A DNA stretch of 64,000 bases, from positions 40,553,461-40,617,460 of the forward strand of contig NC_056005.1 in assembly GCF_018446385.1 (NCBI RefSeq). Direction: 5' to 3'. The position numbers were made by a program, and so were the translations under genes. This DNA is from Zingiber officinale (taxonomy: Eukaryota; Streptophyta; Magnoliopsida; Zingiberales; Zingiberaceae). Numbering within the stretch: position 1 is the stretch's first letter; each line of letters begins with the position of its first letter. Below, piece by piece: positions 1 to 9,882 of the stretch. Under the pieces are notes generated by a model. That model worked only from the letters and a program-made list of their open reading frames with translations, ran no database searches and was not told the DNA's origin.

Positions 1-340
1 TGGGAGGTTAGGCAGGTGAAAGACCTGGTGAGTGAAGCCAGGCAGAAGGAAAAACCCTAGTGAGTGAAGCTAGGTGAAAGACCTGGTGAGTGAAGCCAGG
101 CAGTTGGAAATCCTGGTGAATGAAGCCAGGTGAAAGACCTGGTGAGTGAAGCCAGGCAGTATGGAAAATCCTGGTGAGTGAAGACAGGTGAGAGACCTAG
201 TGAGTGAAGCTGGGCAGTATGGAAAGTCCTGGTGAGTGAAGCCAGACAAATGAGAAGTCCTAGTGAGTTAAACTAGGTAGAAGGAAAGTCCTGGTGAGTG
301 AAGCCAGGCACAGGAAATCTAGATGGATCAAGTTTGATCA
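1..340. repeat. Minisatellite, roughly 30-bp units
   Basis: About ten imperfect tandem units, each built on the core GTGAGTGAAGCCAGGCAG followed by a variable GGAAA(G/A)TCCT or GAAAGACCT linker. Unit length varies from about 27 to 35 bases. I read it as the variable part of the Sirevirus-like LTR that runs to the Copia insertion at 1141. The array continues off the left edge of the window. Confidence 0.85.
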
Positions 341-344
341 GACA

Positions 345-510
345 TCTGGTGTTGGAAAGTCCAAGTAGGTCAAAGAGATTGACCGGATACTTGGCACGAA
401 GAAAAGTCCAAGTGGGTCAAAGGGATTGACTGGACACTTGGTGAGCGAGTTCTAGTAGGTCAAGGGTGACCGGATGCTAGGCATGATATACCAACAAGTC
501 ATAGGTGACC
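345..510. repeat. Second minisatellite, about 60-bp units
   Basis: Three to four degenerate units of the form GTCCAAGTAGGTCAAAG, a GACCGGATACTTGG-like half and a short linker. They follow the first minisatellite directly and degrade towards 510. They probably belong to the same LTR. Confidence 0.7.
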
Positions 511-561
511 GGATGTTGGTTTGGGGGGTTTTGGACTTGATTTTGGGCAAAATTAAGGAGC

Positions 562-890
562 TAGATCGATCAGCCGATCGATTGGCTCATGCCCAATTGA
601 TCGGCCGATCGATTGGGTGAGTCCCTGCGACAAGCCTCCTCCTAATCGATCGGTGGATCGATTGGGAGAGGCTCGCAATCGCACAGAACAACGCTGGATC
701 GATCAGCCAATCGATCCAGAGCTCCCAATCGATCGGGCGATCGATTGGGAGGTGCGATTCTGCGCGATAAGCCATGAATCGATCGACCGATCGATCCAGG
801 CAATTCCCGAGAGCACAAAGGCTCTCTGGATCGATCGACCGATCGATCCAAAGACTCCCCGATCGATTGGGAGCAATCCAATCGATTGGG
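562..890. repeat. Array of GATCGATC-type palindromes
   Basis: Seven or eight near-palindromic units of about 20-30 bases carry the core (A)ATCGATCGGCCGATCGATT or close variants. They are separated by 15-40 bases of ordinary sequence at about 562, 597, 643, 697, 727, 777, 830 and 863. Flanks such as CTGGATCGATC and GATCGATCCAG extend the dyads. Open frames crossing the array are by-products of the repeat. It lies inside the Sirevirus-like LTR. Confidence 0.85.
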
Positions 891-1140
891 ATTTGACCGT
901 TGGCGCAGGATATAGCTATTGGCAAGCGTTTCTCTCGATAGAGCTCACGATTTTCATCTCAGATCTTCACAGCGCTTCCACAGCTTCTCGATAGAGTTCT
1001 CACCGCCAGTCCTTGAAGTTCTTGGAGGTTCTTCCAAGTCAAGAGGCAGATTTACAGCAAGAAGAAGAAAGCTAGGGTTAGGGTTTTCTTGTGCAAACTT
1101 GTAAGCTTTTGCTTATATTTTGTTTCCTTTCCCTTTCTTC

Positions 1141-3128
1141 TGTTGGGTTTTTCGGGCCGCGAAAACCGCTTTTCGCGTCGCGGAAACCCCGAATCACCCA
1201 AAGCCGTAGATCCGTGCAAGGAAAAAATCGAATGAAATACGAGTACGAGTTTCAAAACTTTAGATCTACTCCTAGATCTATGTGTTGAGAGCTTTTACCT
1301 TTGAAGTGTGCCCTCGCAAATCCCGTTCGTCCAACGGTACACCGGATCTCGAGAGTGTCAACGTAGACACTCCTCTAATGATATCCACACGAACAAGGAG
1401 TGTCTCTCACACTCAAAGGATGGAGAAAAGAGCCCCAAGTGTGCTAGCACTTTCTAGAGCTCTCGAATGGGATTGGAAAGGAAGAAAAAGAGGATGCAAA
1501 AGGAATGTCATACACTCAAGATATAGTATCCCTCCTTTGTGACCTTCACTCTTCCTTTGCTCTTGGAATTCACTCAACCACCTTCTCCTCCCTTGGAAGC
1601 TCACGGCAACAGCAGCAAAACAAAGAGGAAAAGACCAAGGAAGAAGATGGAATGAATGCACACATTATCACCACAAAATCAAAACCCCTCCTCACATTTG
1701 TGTGGCCGGCCACACAATGTAACCCCCTCATTTAATGTGGCCGACCACATTAAGTGGTATGGGTGTGTAACATCCATGAGGTGGCACACCATTATGAGGT
1801 GGTGATGATGTGGCAAGGATGTGTCATGCCATGTAGGATGAGTCAACCTACATGATGTGGCAATGCATCAAGTCAAACTTGATGTTTCAACTTCCATTTG
1901 GTCAAGTCAAAATTGACCAATTTCTTCCTTGTTGAGTTAAATCCAACCTTTGATTCAAGTCAATTTCAATTTAATGAATCTCAATTCATTAATATAAATT
2001 GACTCAATGAATCAAATTTAAATTAGACTCATTCAACAATTGAATCTAATTGAGTCTAACTTAATAAGTCTAATTTGAATCCAATCTTTGGTGCATCATA
2101 TGAACCTAATCCAATTGGTTCATCATATGAACCTAATCTCCATCCACTTGTTCTTTGTGTGTGACCCAATAGGTTCTTGTAACGTTGGCAATATTTCTAA
2201 ACTCCTTTAGAAACATAAGCAATGAGCGGCATCTAGCAATACATCATTGCTACCCAAGTTACAAGAATGTTGAGATCCAACATCACCTTGTGACTATTAA
2301 TTGTGACTCCTCACAATATATGACAAGTGTCCTTCTATCCTAGACATCTAGATTGATTAATGTGAGGCATAGACCGTGTCATCCTCTAATCAATCTAAAT
2401 CTTGAACTCCAAGTAGACTCACTCAATTAAAAGAGCTCAATATCTCATATTGACTCATTTGGGTATGGCCATACACTTCGTGGTCTTACTCTATCAAGAA
2501 TATCGATGTCACTCCCGTCATATAGGAGGGATAGATCCCATCTACATCACTCACATCCCTCTGCATAATTCGTTACATACCCAGTAATCGCCTTTATAGT
2601 CCACCCAGTTACGGGTGACGTTTGACGAAACCAAAGTACATAACTCCTTATGTAGGGATCCATGGTGACTTCAGGTCTAAGGACTAATAGTCATACTAAT
2701 AGCCACATGAGAAAGTATATGACACTCATATAACGATCCATGATACTTTCTCATGGCAGGTCATTCAGTATACATTCTCCAATGCATACCCATGTGTCAA
2801 CTTGATATCTCCATATCCATGACTTGTGAGATCAAGTCATTGAGTTGACCTACATGCTAGTCTTTTTTGCATTAACATTGTCCCTAAACGTTAATACTCG
2901 ACTAGGAATGATTTAGAGTAGTGTTCCCTATGTCATCTCACTATCGGTTCAACTAACCGATTGATATAGGTGAGAACCATCTACTCAAGGACATTATTAT
3001 ACTTAGTCTATTTGGCACTAATACAAATAAGTATAATAACCAAACAAATGCCTTTATTAATATACAAGAATATGATACAATGAGTACATACAATCATCAA
3101 ATGATTGGCTCTAGGGCTCTAACTAACA
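1141..3128 (-). repeat. E1 3' LTR (1,988 bp)
   Basis: It begins TGTTGGG and ends CTAACTAACA in window orientation. It matches 8290-9882 plus 19493-19871 along its length with scattered transitions, and the 5' copy lacks about 18 bases near 1340. An 8-bp stem CGCGAAAA/TTTTCGCG (1158-1177) with a four-base loop lies at the element's 3' terminus. A 13-bp inverted repeat CATGAGAAAGTAT/ATACTTTCTCATG lies at 2706-2755. Confidence 0.95.
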
Positions 3129-3142
3129 ATCTTCCACTAGCA

Positions 3143-6100
3143 CTAGTGCCAATCAGTATAGGCTCTAAGGCCTAATGACCTAGTGTGACCATCATGCTTC
3201 CTCTGTGCCAAAGCCTTGGTCAAGGGATCTGCGATGTTAGCCTCTGTAGGTACTCTGCAAATCTTCACATCTCCTCTATCGATAATCTCTCGAATGAGAT
3301 GGAAGCGCCGTAGTATGTGTTTGGTCCGCTGGTGTGAGCGAGGTTCCTTCGCCTGTGCTATAGCTCCATTGTTGTCACAATAGAGCTCAATGGGGTCAGC
3401 AATGCTAGGAACCACCCCAAGTTCAGTGATGAACTTGCGGATCCAAACTGCCTCCTTTGCTGCCTCTGATGCAGCAATGTACTCGGCTTCTATTGTAGAA
3501 TCAGCTACTGTATCCTGCTTCGAACTCTTCCAGCTGACAGCACCACCATTAATGCAAAATACGAACCCCGACTGCGATCTATAATCATCCTGGTCGGTCT
3601 GGAAGCTAGCATCACTGTAACCCTTTACAGCTAGCTCATCATTGCCTCCATATATCAAGAAATATTCTTTAGTCCTTCTTAAGTACTTAAGAATATTCTT
3701 GACCGCTATCCAGTGACTTTCACCTGGATCTGACTGGTATCTGCTCGTCATGCACAAAGCATACGAGACATCAGGTCGAGTACATAGCATGGCATACATG
3801 ATCGATCCTATGGCTGAGGCATAAGAGATATGATCCATGCGGTCTCTCTCCTCTCTAGAAGAGGTATCTTGAGTCTTCGAAAGACTCACGCCATGTGACA
3901 TCGGCAGAAATCCCTTCTTGGAGTTCTGCATGGCAAACCGTAGGAGTACCTTGTCAATGTATATACTCTGACTTAGGCCAAGAAATCTCTTAGATCTATC
4001 TCTATAGATCTGTATCCCAAGAATGCGGGATGCCTCACCTAAGTCCTTCATTGAGAAGCAACTTCCTAGCCAGGTCTTGACAGACTGAAGCATAGGGATG
4101 TCCTTCCCAATGAGTAGTATGTCATCCACATACAATATGAGGAAGACAACTATATCCCCTACAACCTTCTTGTAGACACAAGGCTCATCTTCATTCTTGA
4201 TGAAACCAAACTGTTTGATTGCATCATCGAAACGAAGATTCCAGCTCCGAGAAGCTTGCTTTAGTCCATAAATGGACCTATGCAGCTTGCATACTCTGCT
4301 AGTATGCTGTAGATCTACAAAACCCTCAGGTTGTGTCATGTACATATCCTCGAGTAGGTTTCCATTCAGAAACGCGGTTTTGACATCCATCTGCCATATC
4401 TCATAGTCATGGTAGGCTGCAATAGCAAGCATGATCCGAATGGACTTAAACATCGCTACTGGAGAAAAGGTTTCATCATAGTCAATACCATGAATCTGCT
4501 TGAAACCTTTAGCTACCAAGCGACCCTTATAAATAAGTCCATCCATGTCAGTCTTTCTCTTAAAGACCCACTTACACCCAATGGGTTTTACCCCTTCAGG
4601 TGGATCAACCAAAGTCCATACTTGGTTGGTGTACATGGATTCCATCTCGGATCTCATAGCTTCTAGCCATTTCTCGAAATCTGGTCTCATCACAGCTTCT
4701 TGATAGGTGGTAGGCTCATCCTCTATGAGCACAACGTCATCATGGTCAGACAAGAGAAATGAGTATCTCTCATGCTAACGACGTACCCTATCAGACCTGC
4801 GAAGAGGTATGTCTACTTGAACTGGTTGTTGTTCCTCAACTCTTTGTGGAACAACATCATCCACAACACTTTGTGGTTCCAGTTCAACTTCCATCGAGGC
4901 ATCAGTGTTATTGTTCGCATCTTGAACTTCTTCAAGATCAAACGCGCTCCCACTAGTCTTTCTAGAAACAAAGTCTCTTTCTAGAAAGACCCTAGTCTTT
5001 GCCACAACTACCTTGTGCTGACTGGGATTGTAGAAGTAATATCCCTTAGTTTCCTTGGGATATCCGATGAAATAGCACTTGTCGGATTTGGGTCCTAATT
5101 TGTCTGAGACTTGACGTCGTACGTAAGCCTCACAACCCCAAATCCTCATGAAAGACACCTGGGCATCTCTCCCAGTCCATATCCTATATGGTGTCTTTAT
5201 CACGGCCTTGGATGGAACTCGGTTGAGAATGAAAGCTGCCGTGTCTAGAGCATATCCCCATAGATATGTCGGAAGATCTGTGTGACTCATCATAGATCGT
5301 ACCATATCTAATAGGGTACGATTCCTCCTTTCGGATACACCATTCCACTGTGGTGTTCCAAGAGGAGTGAGTTGGGATAGAATCCCACACTCAGCTAGGT
5401 AGTCACGAAACTCATGGCTAAGGTATTCTCCACCTCGATCTGATCGAAGTATCTTAATACTCTTGCCAAGCTGGTTCTGTACTTTATTCTTGAATTCTTT
5501 GAACTTTTCAAAGGATTCAGACTTATGTGTCATCAAATACATATAACCGTATCTACTGAAATCATCAGTAAATGTGATGAAGTACCTATAACCGCCTCTA
5601 GCAGCAACATTGAAAGGGCCACATACATCACTATGTATGAGTCCTAACAAATCAGTTGCTCTCTCACTGTGCCCACTAAAGGGAGTCTTGGTCATCTTGC
5701 CTCGTAGGCATGACTCGCATACCTCATATGATTCAAAATCAAATGAGTCCAGCAAATCATCCTTATGGAGCTGGGATAAGCGCTTGTCATTTATATGACC
5801 TAAGCGACAGTGCCAGAGATAGGTGTGGTTCATATCATTCGATTTGAACCTCTTGGTACTAACGTTATAGATAGAGCTCTCAAGGTCTAGAATATAGAGT
5901 CCGTTCATCAGAGGTGCACTACAATAGAACATATCATTTAAATAGACAGAACAACATTTGTTCTTTATTATAAACGAGAATCCTTTCTTGTCCAAACAAG
6001 AAACTGATATAATGTTCTTAGTCAATGCAGGCACATAACAACAATCGTCTAACTCTAGTAGAAGAGATAGAAAATAAGTCTCTACAGCAACAGCAGCAAC

Positions 6101-6364
6101 CCGTGCTCCATTGCCTACTCGTAGGTCTATCTCACCCTTTGTCAATGCTCTGCTATTTCTTAGTGCTTGTACATTAGTACAAATGTGCGAAGCACATCCG
6201 GTATCTAATACCCATGACGAAGAAATAGAGAGGTTGACTTCTATTACAGAAGTAGAAATCTTATTTCTCTTCTTGTTAAGATCTTCCGTATCCTGAAGTT
6301 CCTCTTCCAGTGCTTGCTTGTCCTTGATATAGTTGACGAAGATGTTCAACCATATAGTAAGCAC
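3143..6364 (-). pseudogene. E1 Copia pol, one in-frame stop
   Basis: Two open stretches (6364-4775 and 4753-3143) are in the same frame and separated by a single TAG at 4775-4777. Read from 6364, an aspartic protease DTG lies at residues 54-56, followed by a GAG-pre-integrase HHCC zinc site (WHCRLGH, CESC). The integrase core keeps its D, D and E (HSDVCGP, SDRGGEY, GVSERRN). The reverse transcriptase keeps YVDD, and RNase H runs from SDASFQTD to ADPLTKAL. The frame ends 12 bases before the 3' LTR. The open frame begins inside a gag remnant, not at a gag start. Apart from the stop the catalytic residues look intact, so it is a recently disabled pol. Readthrough or use of the downstream Met at 4753 is possible but speculative. 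Confidence 0.93.
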
Positions 6365-6632
6365 ACATCAACTCATGTTGCTTCAAGCTCGAGTTCATGG
6401 TTGCGAGCATTAGGCAGGACACATCTAATCGTCATCTTGATGCTTCTTGTAAGCATCCCGGTCAGCCTTCGCGTGGCGATGGCGGGAGGAGCCTCCGAAT
6501 GGGGTTCGAGCGTCGGTTTACGCCGTTCTGGTGAGAACTATTCTCGTGTTCCTGTGCCAGTCCGAAATTTGCTCGTTGAGCTTGTCCTTCTTAAGGACAG
6601 AACAGGGAGAAAGAGTTCGTATTCGACGTCAT
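6365..6632 (-). pseudogene. E1 gag remnant with internal deletion
   Basis: The gag start on the minus strand is the ATG at 6632-6630, beginning MTSNTNSF as in E2. The frame is broken within about 100 bases. The stretch corresponding to AYKKHQDDALDVSCLM is still readable in pieces near 6400-6460. Gag then jumps from the position of YIKD/YQGQ straight to the residues after the zinc knuckle (LKKKRNKIS). The central capsid region and most of the zinc knuckle are absent, at the same junction as in E2. Confidence 0.85.
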
Positions 6633-6752
6633 GGTTATCTACAAAAGAAAATTTGCGAAATAAATATCATATTCTTTTAAAATCATTTAATTAGGCCTTT
6701 AATTAAATGATGCTCCCACTGAATTCTATAATTCTTGTGGGACAAGATCCAC

Positions 6753-6806
6753 ATCATACTAACCCTTGAGTTAGCTTTGGCTAATACCCCCAATGCTTAG
6801 TATGAT
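6753..6806 (-). ncRNA. E1 leader stem-loop 2
   Basis: The outer stem ATCATACTAA (6753-6762) pairs with TTAGTATGAT (6797-6806). The loop contains the shared inner hairpin TTAGC-TTTG-GCTAA. It is the counterpart of 14097-14150 in E2. Function is unknown. Packaging, dimerisation or translational control are possible for leader structures of LTR elements. Confidence 0.6.
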
Positions 6807-6871
6807 CGGTAGGTAACGATTACCAATTACATCTCTATGCAACTCTTGTTTATAAAATCAATATCCGCATT

Positions 6872-6921
6872 TATATTAAAACTCGAGTTAGCTTTGGCTA
6901 ATACGCCCGAGAGTTAATATA
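6872..6921 (-). ncRNA. E1 leader stem-loop 1
   Basis: The outer stem TATATTAA (6872-6879) pairs with TTAATATA (6914-6921). The middle CTCG/CGAG pairing encloses the same inner hairpin TTAGC-TTTG-GCTAA as stem-loop 2. It is the counterpart of 13982-14031 in E2. Confidence 0.6.
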
Positions 6922-8275
6922 GATGTGATTTTGACCTATCTTTTCCAACCGTTGGAGGAATGCCTATAGTTGACTCGATCTAACCGAACAACTAGGAATA
7001 CTCAATCTAATTGAGTTTGTATTCACCCATGCGTTGATAGGCGGGACCAAGATTGTCCCTCCGTACCCTACCAAGATAATATGTATTGCTCTGCTTTGGC
7101 AGATTCAACAATACATGTGATCAAGGTAGTGATAGGTATCACGGCACGGTTAGACATTTAGAGTTGGTTCGATCGAGATCTAATCTAATCAAAAAGGATG
7201 CATCTTGTGCACGACTTAGATCTAATCTAATCGCAAGGGTGCATCATGTGCACGACTTAGATCTAATCTAATCGTAAGGCACTAATTAATTAATTACTTA
7301 TTAAACATGCATCATATACATAAGCAATTAACTAATTAATCTATTTGTGATTTAGTCATGGCCCTACTACGATCTTCTCAAGCCAATGAGAAGATCGAAT
7401 GGTCAACCTAGGGTCAACAGCTTCTCCAAGCTCCTCCCTTTGACCACCTGTGGTGCGCGCCCTCCTCGCGTCTCGTGTGGACCCTCCACCGCTCCAATTT
7501 GTACATTACAATTTGAAACTCGAGTTACATTCAAGTCTAAATCTAATTTACAACCAAAATATATGAGAAAGGGCAGGTCGCAGAAAAATAAAACATACAA
7601 CACGCACAACACATCACAGCGCGCATTATGAATTACAACACAATCCAATCATATTGGGTTTTTGGGCCATGACTATCACAAAATTAATATATAATTCAAA
7701 ATTATATATTTTCATAATTTTCTATAATTTTAAAATTAATTTTTACAATTTTTACGAGTAAAATTTCCCGGCGGTCCCGTTTAGCGGTTTCGGGAGCAAT
7801 CGCGGAACGGATCCCCTTGCGGGGCCAGGGGCAGCGCCCCTACCCGCGATCTAACCATCGCAAGGGTTCCTTTGCGATCCTACAGCGCCTTAGCCCGCTG
7901 TCCCAAAACAATTTGAGACGAAACCTTTGAGAAGAATTTTCTCGGCGGTCCCGATTAGCGATTTCGGGCGCAATCGCGAAGCAAATCCCCTTGCGGGGTT
8001 AGGGGAGTGCTCCTATCCACGATCTAACCATCGTGAGTTGCTCCTAAGCAATCCTACAGCACCTTCACTCGCTGTCCCAAACGAATTTGGGTCGAAACAT
8101 CACCGTTTTGGAAAAATCTTCCCGGTAGTCGAAGCCTACAAGCGTCTAAACACTTGTGCTTCGATTACTCGAGAAAAATACTCATAAAAACCCAAAAATC
8201 ATAATTTTACAGAAAATTACAGAAACTTTAGTTTTCATAAAACCAAAAAATTAAACTCGTACAAGCCTTGCACGT

Positions 8276-8288
8276 GGCTCTGATACCA
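8276..8288 (-). promoter_or_regulatory. E1 primer-binding site (initiator-Met tRNA)
   Basis: Read on the minus strand this is TGGTATCAGAGCC, one base from the end of the 5' LTR. TGGTATCAGAGC is the standard Copia primer site complementary to the 3' end of plant initiator-Met tRNA. Confidence 0.93.
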
Positions 8289-8289
8289 C

Positions 8290-9882
8290 TGTTGGGTTTT
8301 TCGGGCCGCGAAAATCGCTTTTCGCGTCGCGGAAACCTCGAATCACCCAAAGCCATAGATCCGTGCAAGGAAAAAACCGAATGAAATACAAGTACGAGTT
8401 TCAAAACTTTGGATCTACTCCTAGATCTATGTGTTGAGAGCTTTTACCTTTGAAGCGTGCCCTCGCAAATCCCGCTCGTCCAACAGTGTCAACGTAGACA
8501 CTCCTCTAATGATATCCACACGAACAAGGAGTGTCTCTCACACTCAAAGGATGGAGAAAAGAGCCCCAAGTGTGCTAGCACTTTCTAGAGCTCTCGAATG
8601 GGATTGGAAAGGAAGAAAAAGAGGATGCAAAAGGAATGTCATACACTCAAGATGTAGTATCCCTCCTTTGTGACCTTCACTCTTCCTTTGCTCTTGGAAT
8701 TCACTCAACCACCTTCTCCTCCCTTGGAAGCTCACGGCAACAGAAGCAAAACAAAGAGGAAAAAAGACCAAGGAAGAAGATGGAATGAATGCACACATTA
8801 TCACCACAAAATCAAAACCCCTCCTCACATTTATGTGGCCGGCCACACAATGTAACCCCCTCATTTAATGTGGCCGGCCACATTAAGTTGTATGGGTGTG
8901 TAACCTCCATGAGGTGGCACACCATTATGAGGTGGTGATGATGTGGCAAGGATGTGTCATGCCATGTAGGATGAGTCAACCTAAATGATGTGGCAATGCA
9001 TCAAGTCAAACTTGATGTTTCAACTTCCATTTGGTCAAGTCAAAATTGACCAATTTCTTCCTTGTTGAGTTAAATCCAACCTTTGATTCAAGTCAATTTC
9101 AATTTAATGAATCTCAATTCATTAATATAAATTGACTCAATGAATCAAATTTAAATTAGACTCATTCAACAATTGAATCTAATTGAGTCTAACTCAATAA
9201 GTCTAATTTGAATCCAATCTTTGGTGCATCATATGAACCTAATCCAATTGGTTCATCATATGAACCTAATCTCCATCCACTTGTTCTTTGTGTGTGACCC
9301 AATAGGTTCTTGTAACGTTGGCAATGTTTCTAAACTCCTTTAGAAACATAAGCAATGAGCGGCATCTAGCAATACATCATTGCTACCCAAGTTACAAGAA
9401 TGTTGAGATCCAACATCACCTTGTGACTATTAATTGTGACTCCTCACAATATATGACAAGTGTCCTTCTATCCTAGACATCTAGATTGATCAATGTGAGG
9501 CATAGACCGTGTCATCCTCTGACCAATCTAAATCTTGAACTCCAAGTAGACTCACTCAATCAAATGAGCTCAATATCTCATATTGACTCATTTGGGTATG
9601 GCCATACACTTCGTGGTCTTACTCTATCAAGAATATCAATGTCACTCCCGTCATATAGGAGGGATAGATGCCATCTACATCACTCACATCCCTTTGCATA
9701 ATTCGTTACATACCCAGTAATTGCCTTTATAGTCCACCCAGTTACGGGTGACGTTTGACGAAACCAAAGTACATAACTCCTTATGTAGGGATCCATGGTG
9801 ACTTCAGGTCTAAGGACTAATAGTCATACTAATAGCCACATGAGAAAGTATATGACACTCATATAACGATCCATGATACTTT
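8290..9882 (-). repeat. E1 5' LTR, outer part
   Basis: It begins TGTTGGG at 8290 and is co-linear with 1141-2749. It breaks at ACTTT (9878-9882), where E2 begins, and the rest follows at 19493. The break falls inside the right arm of the 13-bp inverted repeat seen intact at 2706-2755. Confidence 0.95.

Larger units (their letters stand above)
1..1140 (+). mobile_element. Sirevirus-like LTR, left part
   Basis: The sequence 1-1140 and 19872-20142 are the two halves of one host sequence, split by the Copia nest with a TCTTC duplication (1136-1140 and 19872-19876). The right half ends in a C-run, CTCTAGC and TCCCAACA, a style of LTR end I associate with Sireviruses. No coding region is present and the 5' end lies off the window. 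The family assignment is from memory of LTR style only. Confidence 0.55.
6633..8275 (-). other. E1 untranslated leader
   Basis: The leader runs between the primer-binding site and the gag start. It holds two stem-loops (6753-6806, 6872-6921) and a palindrome TCCAACCGTTGGA near 6945. About 2.5 copies of a 41-base repeat built on GATCTAATCTAATCG lie at 7165-7275. A short open frame is at 7648-7403 on the minus strand. Two GC-rich units lie at about 7764-7925 and 7935-8110, each carrying a CCCCTTGCGGGG hairpin. Surrounding sequence is AT-rich. Confidence 0.75.

Noticed and set aside
1..340. CRISPR-like array at the window start
   Set aside because: Unit lengths vary, the spacers are themselves repeats, and the sequence is eukaryotic; it is a minisatellite.
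587..994. Overlapping open frames of up to 125 codons over the palindrome array, on both strands
   Set aside because: They follow from a repeat lacking stops in several frames (repeating WIDRPID-type peptides on both strands); no start context or domain.
1282..1735. Frames of 76-86 codons in the Copia LTRs, recurring at 8431-8864
   Set aside because: They lie inside LTRs and recur because the LTRs are copies; no domain is seen and overlapping frames occur on both strands.
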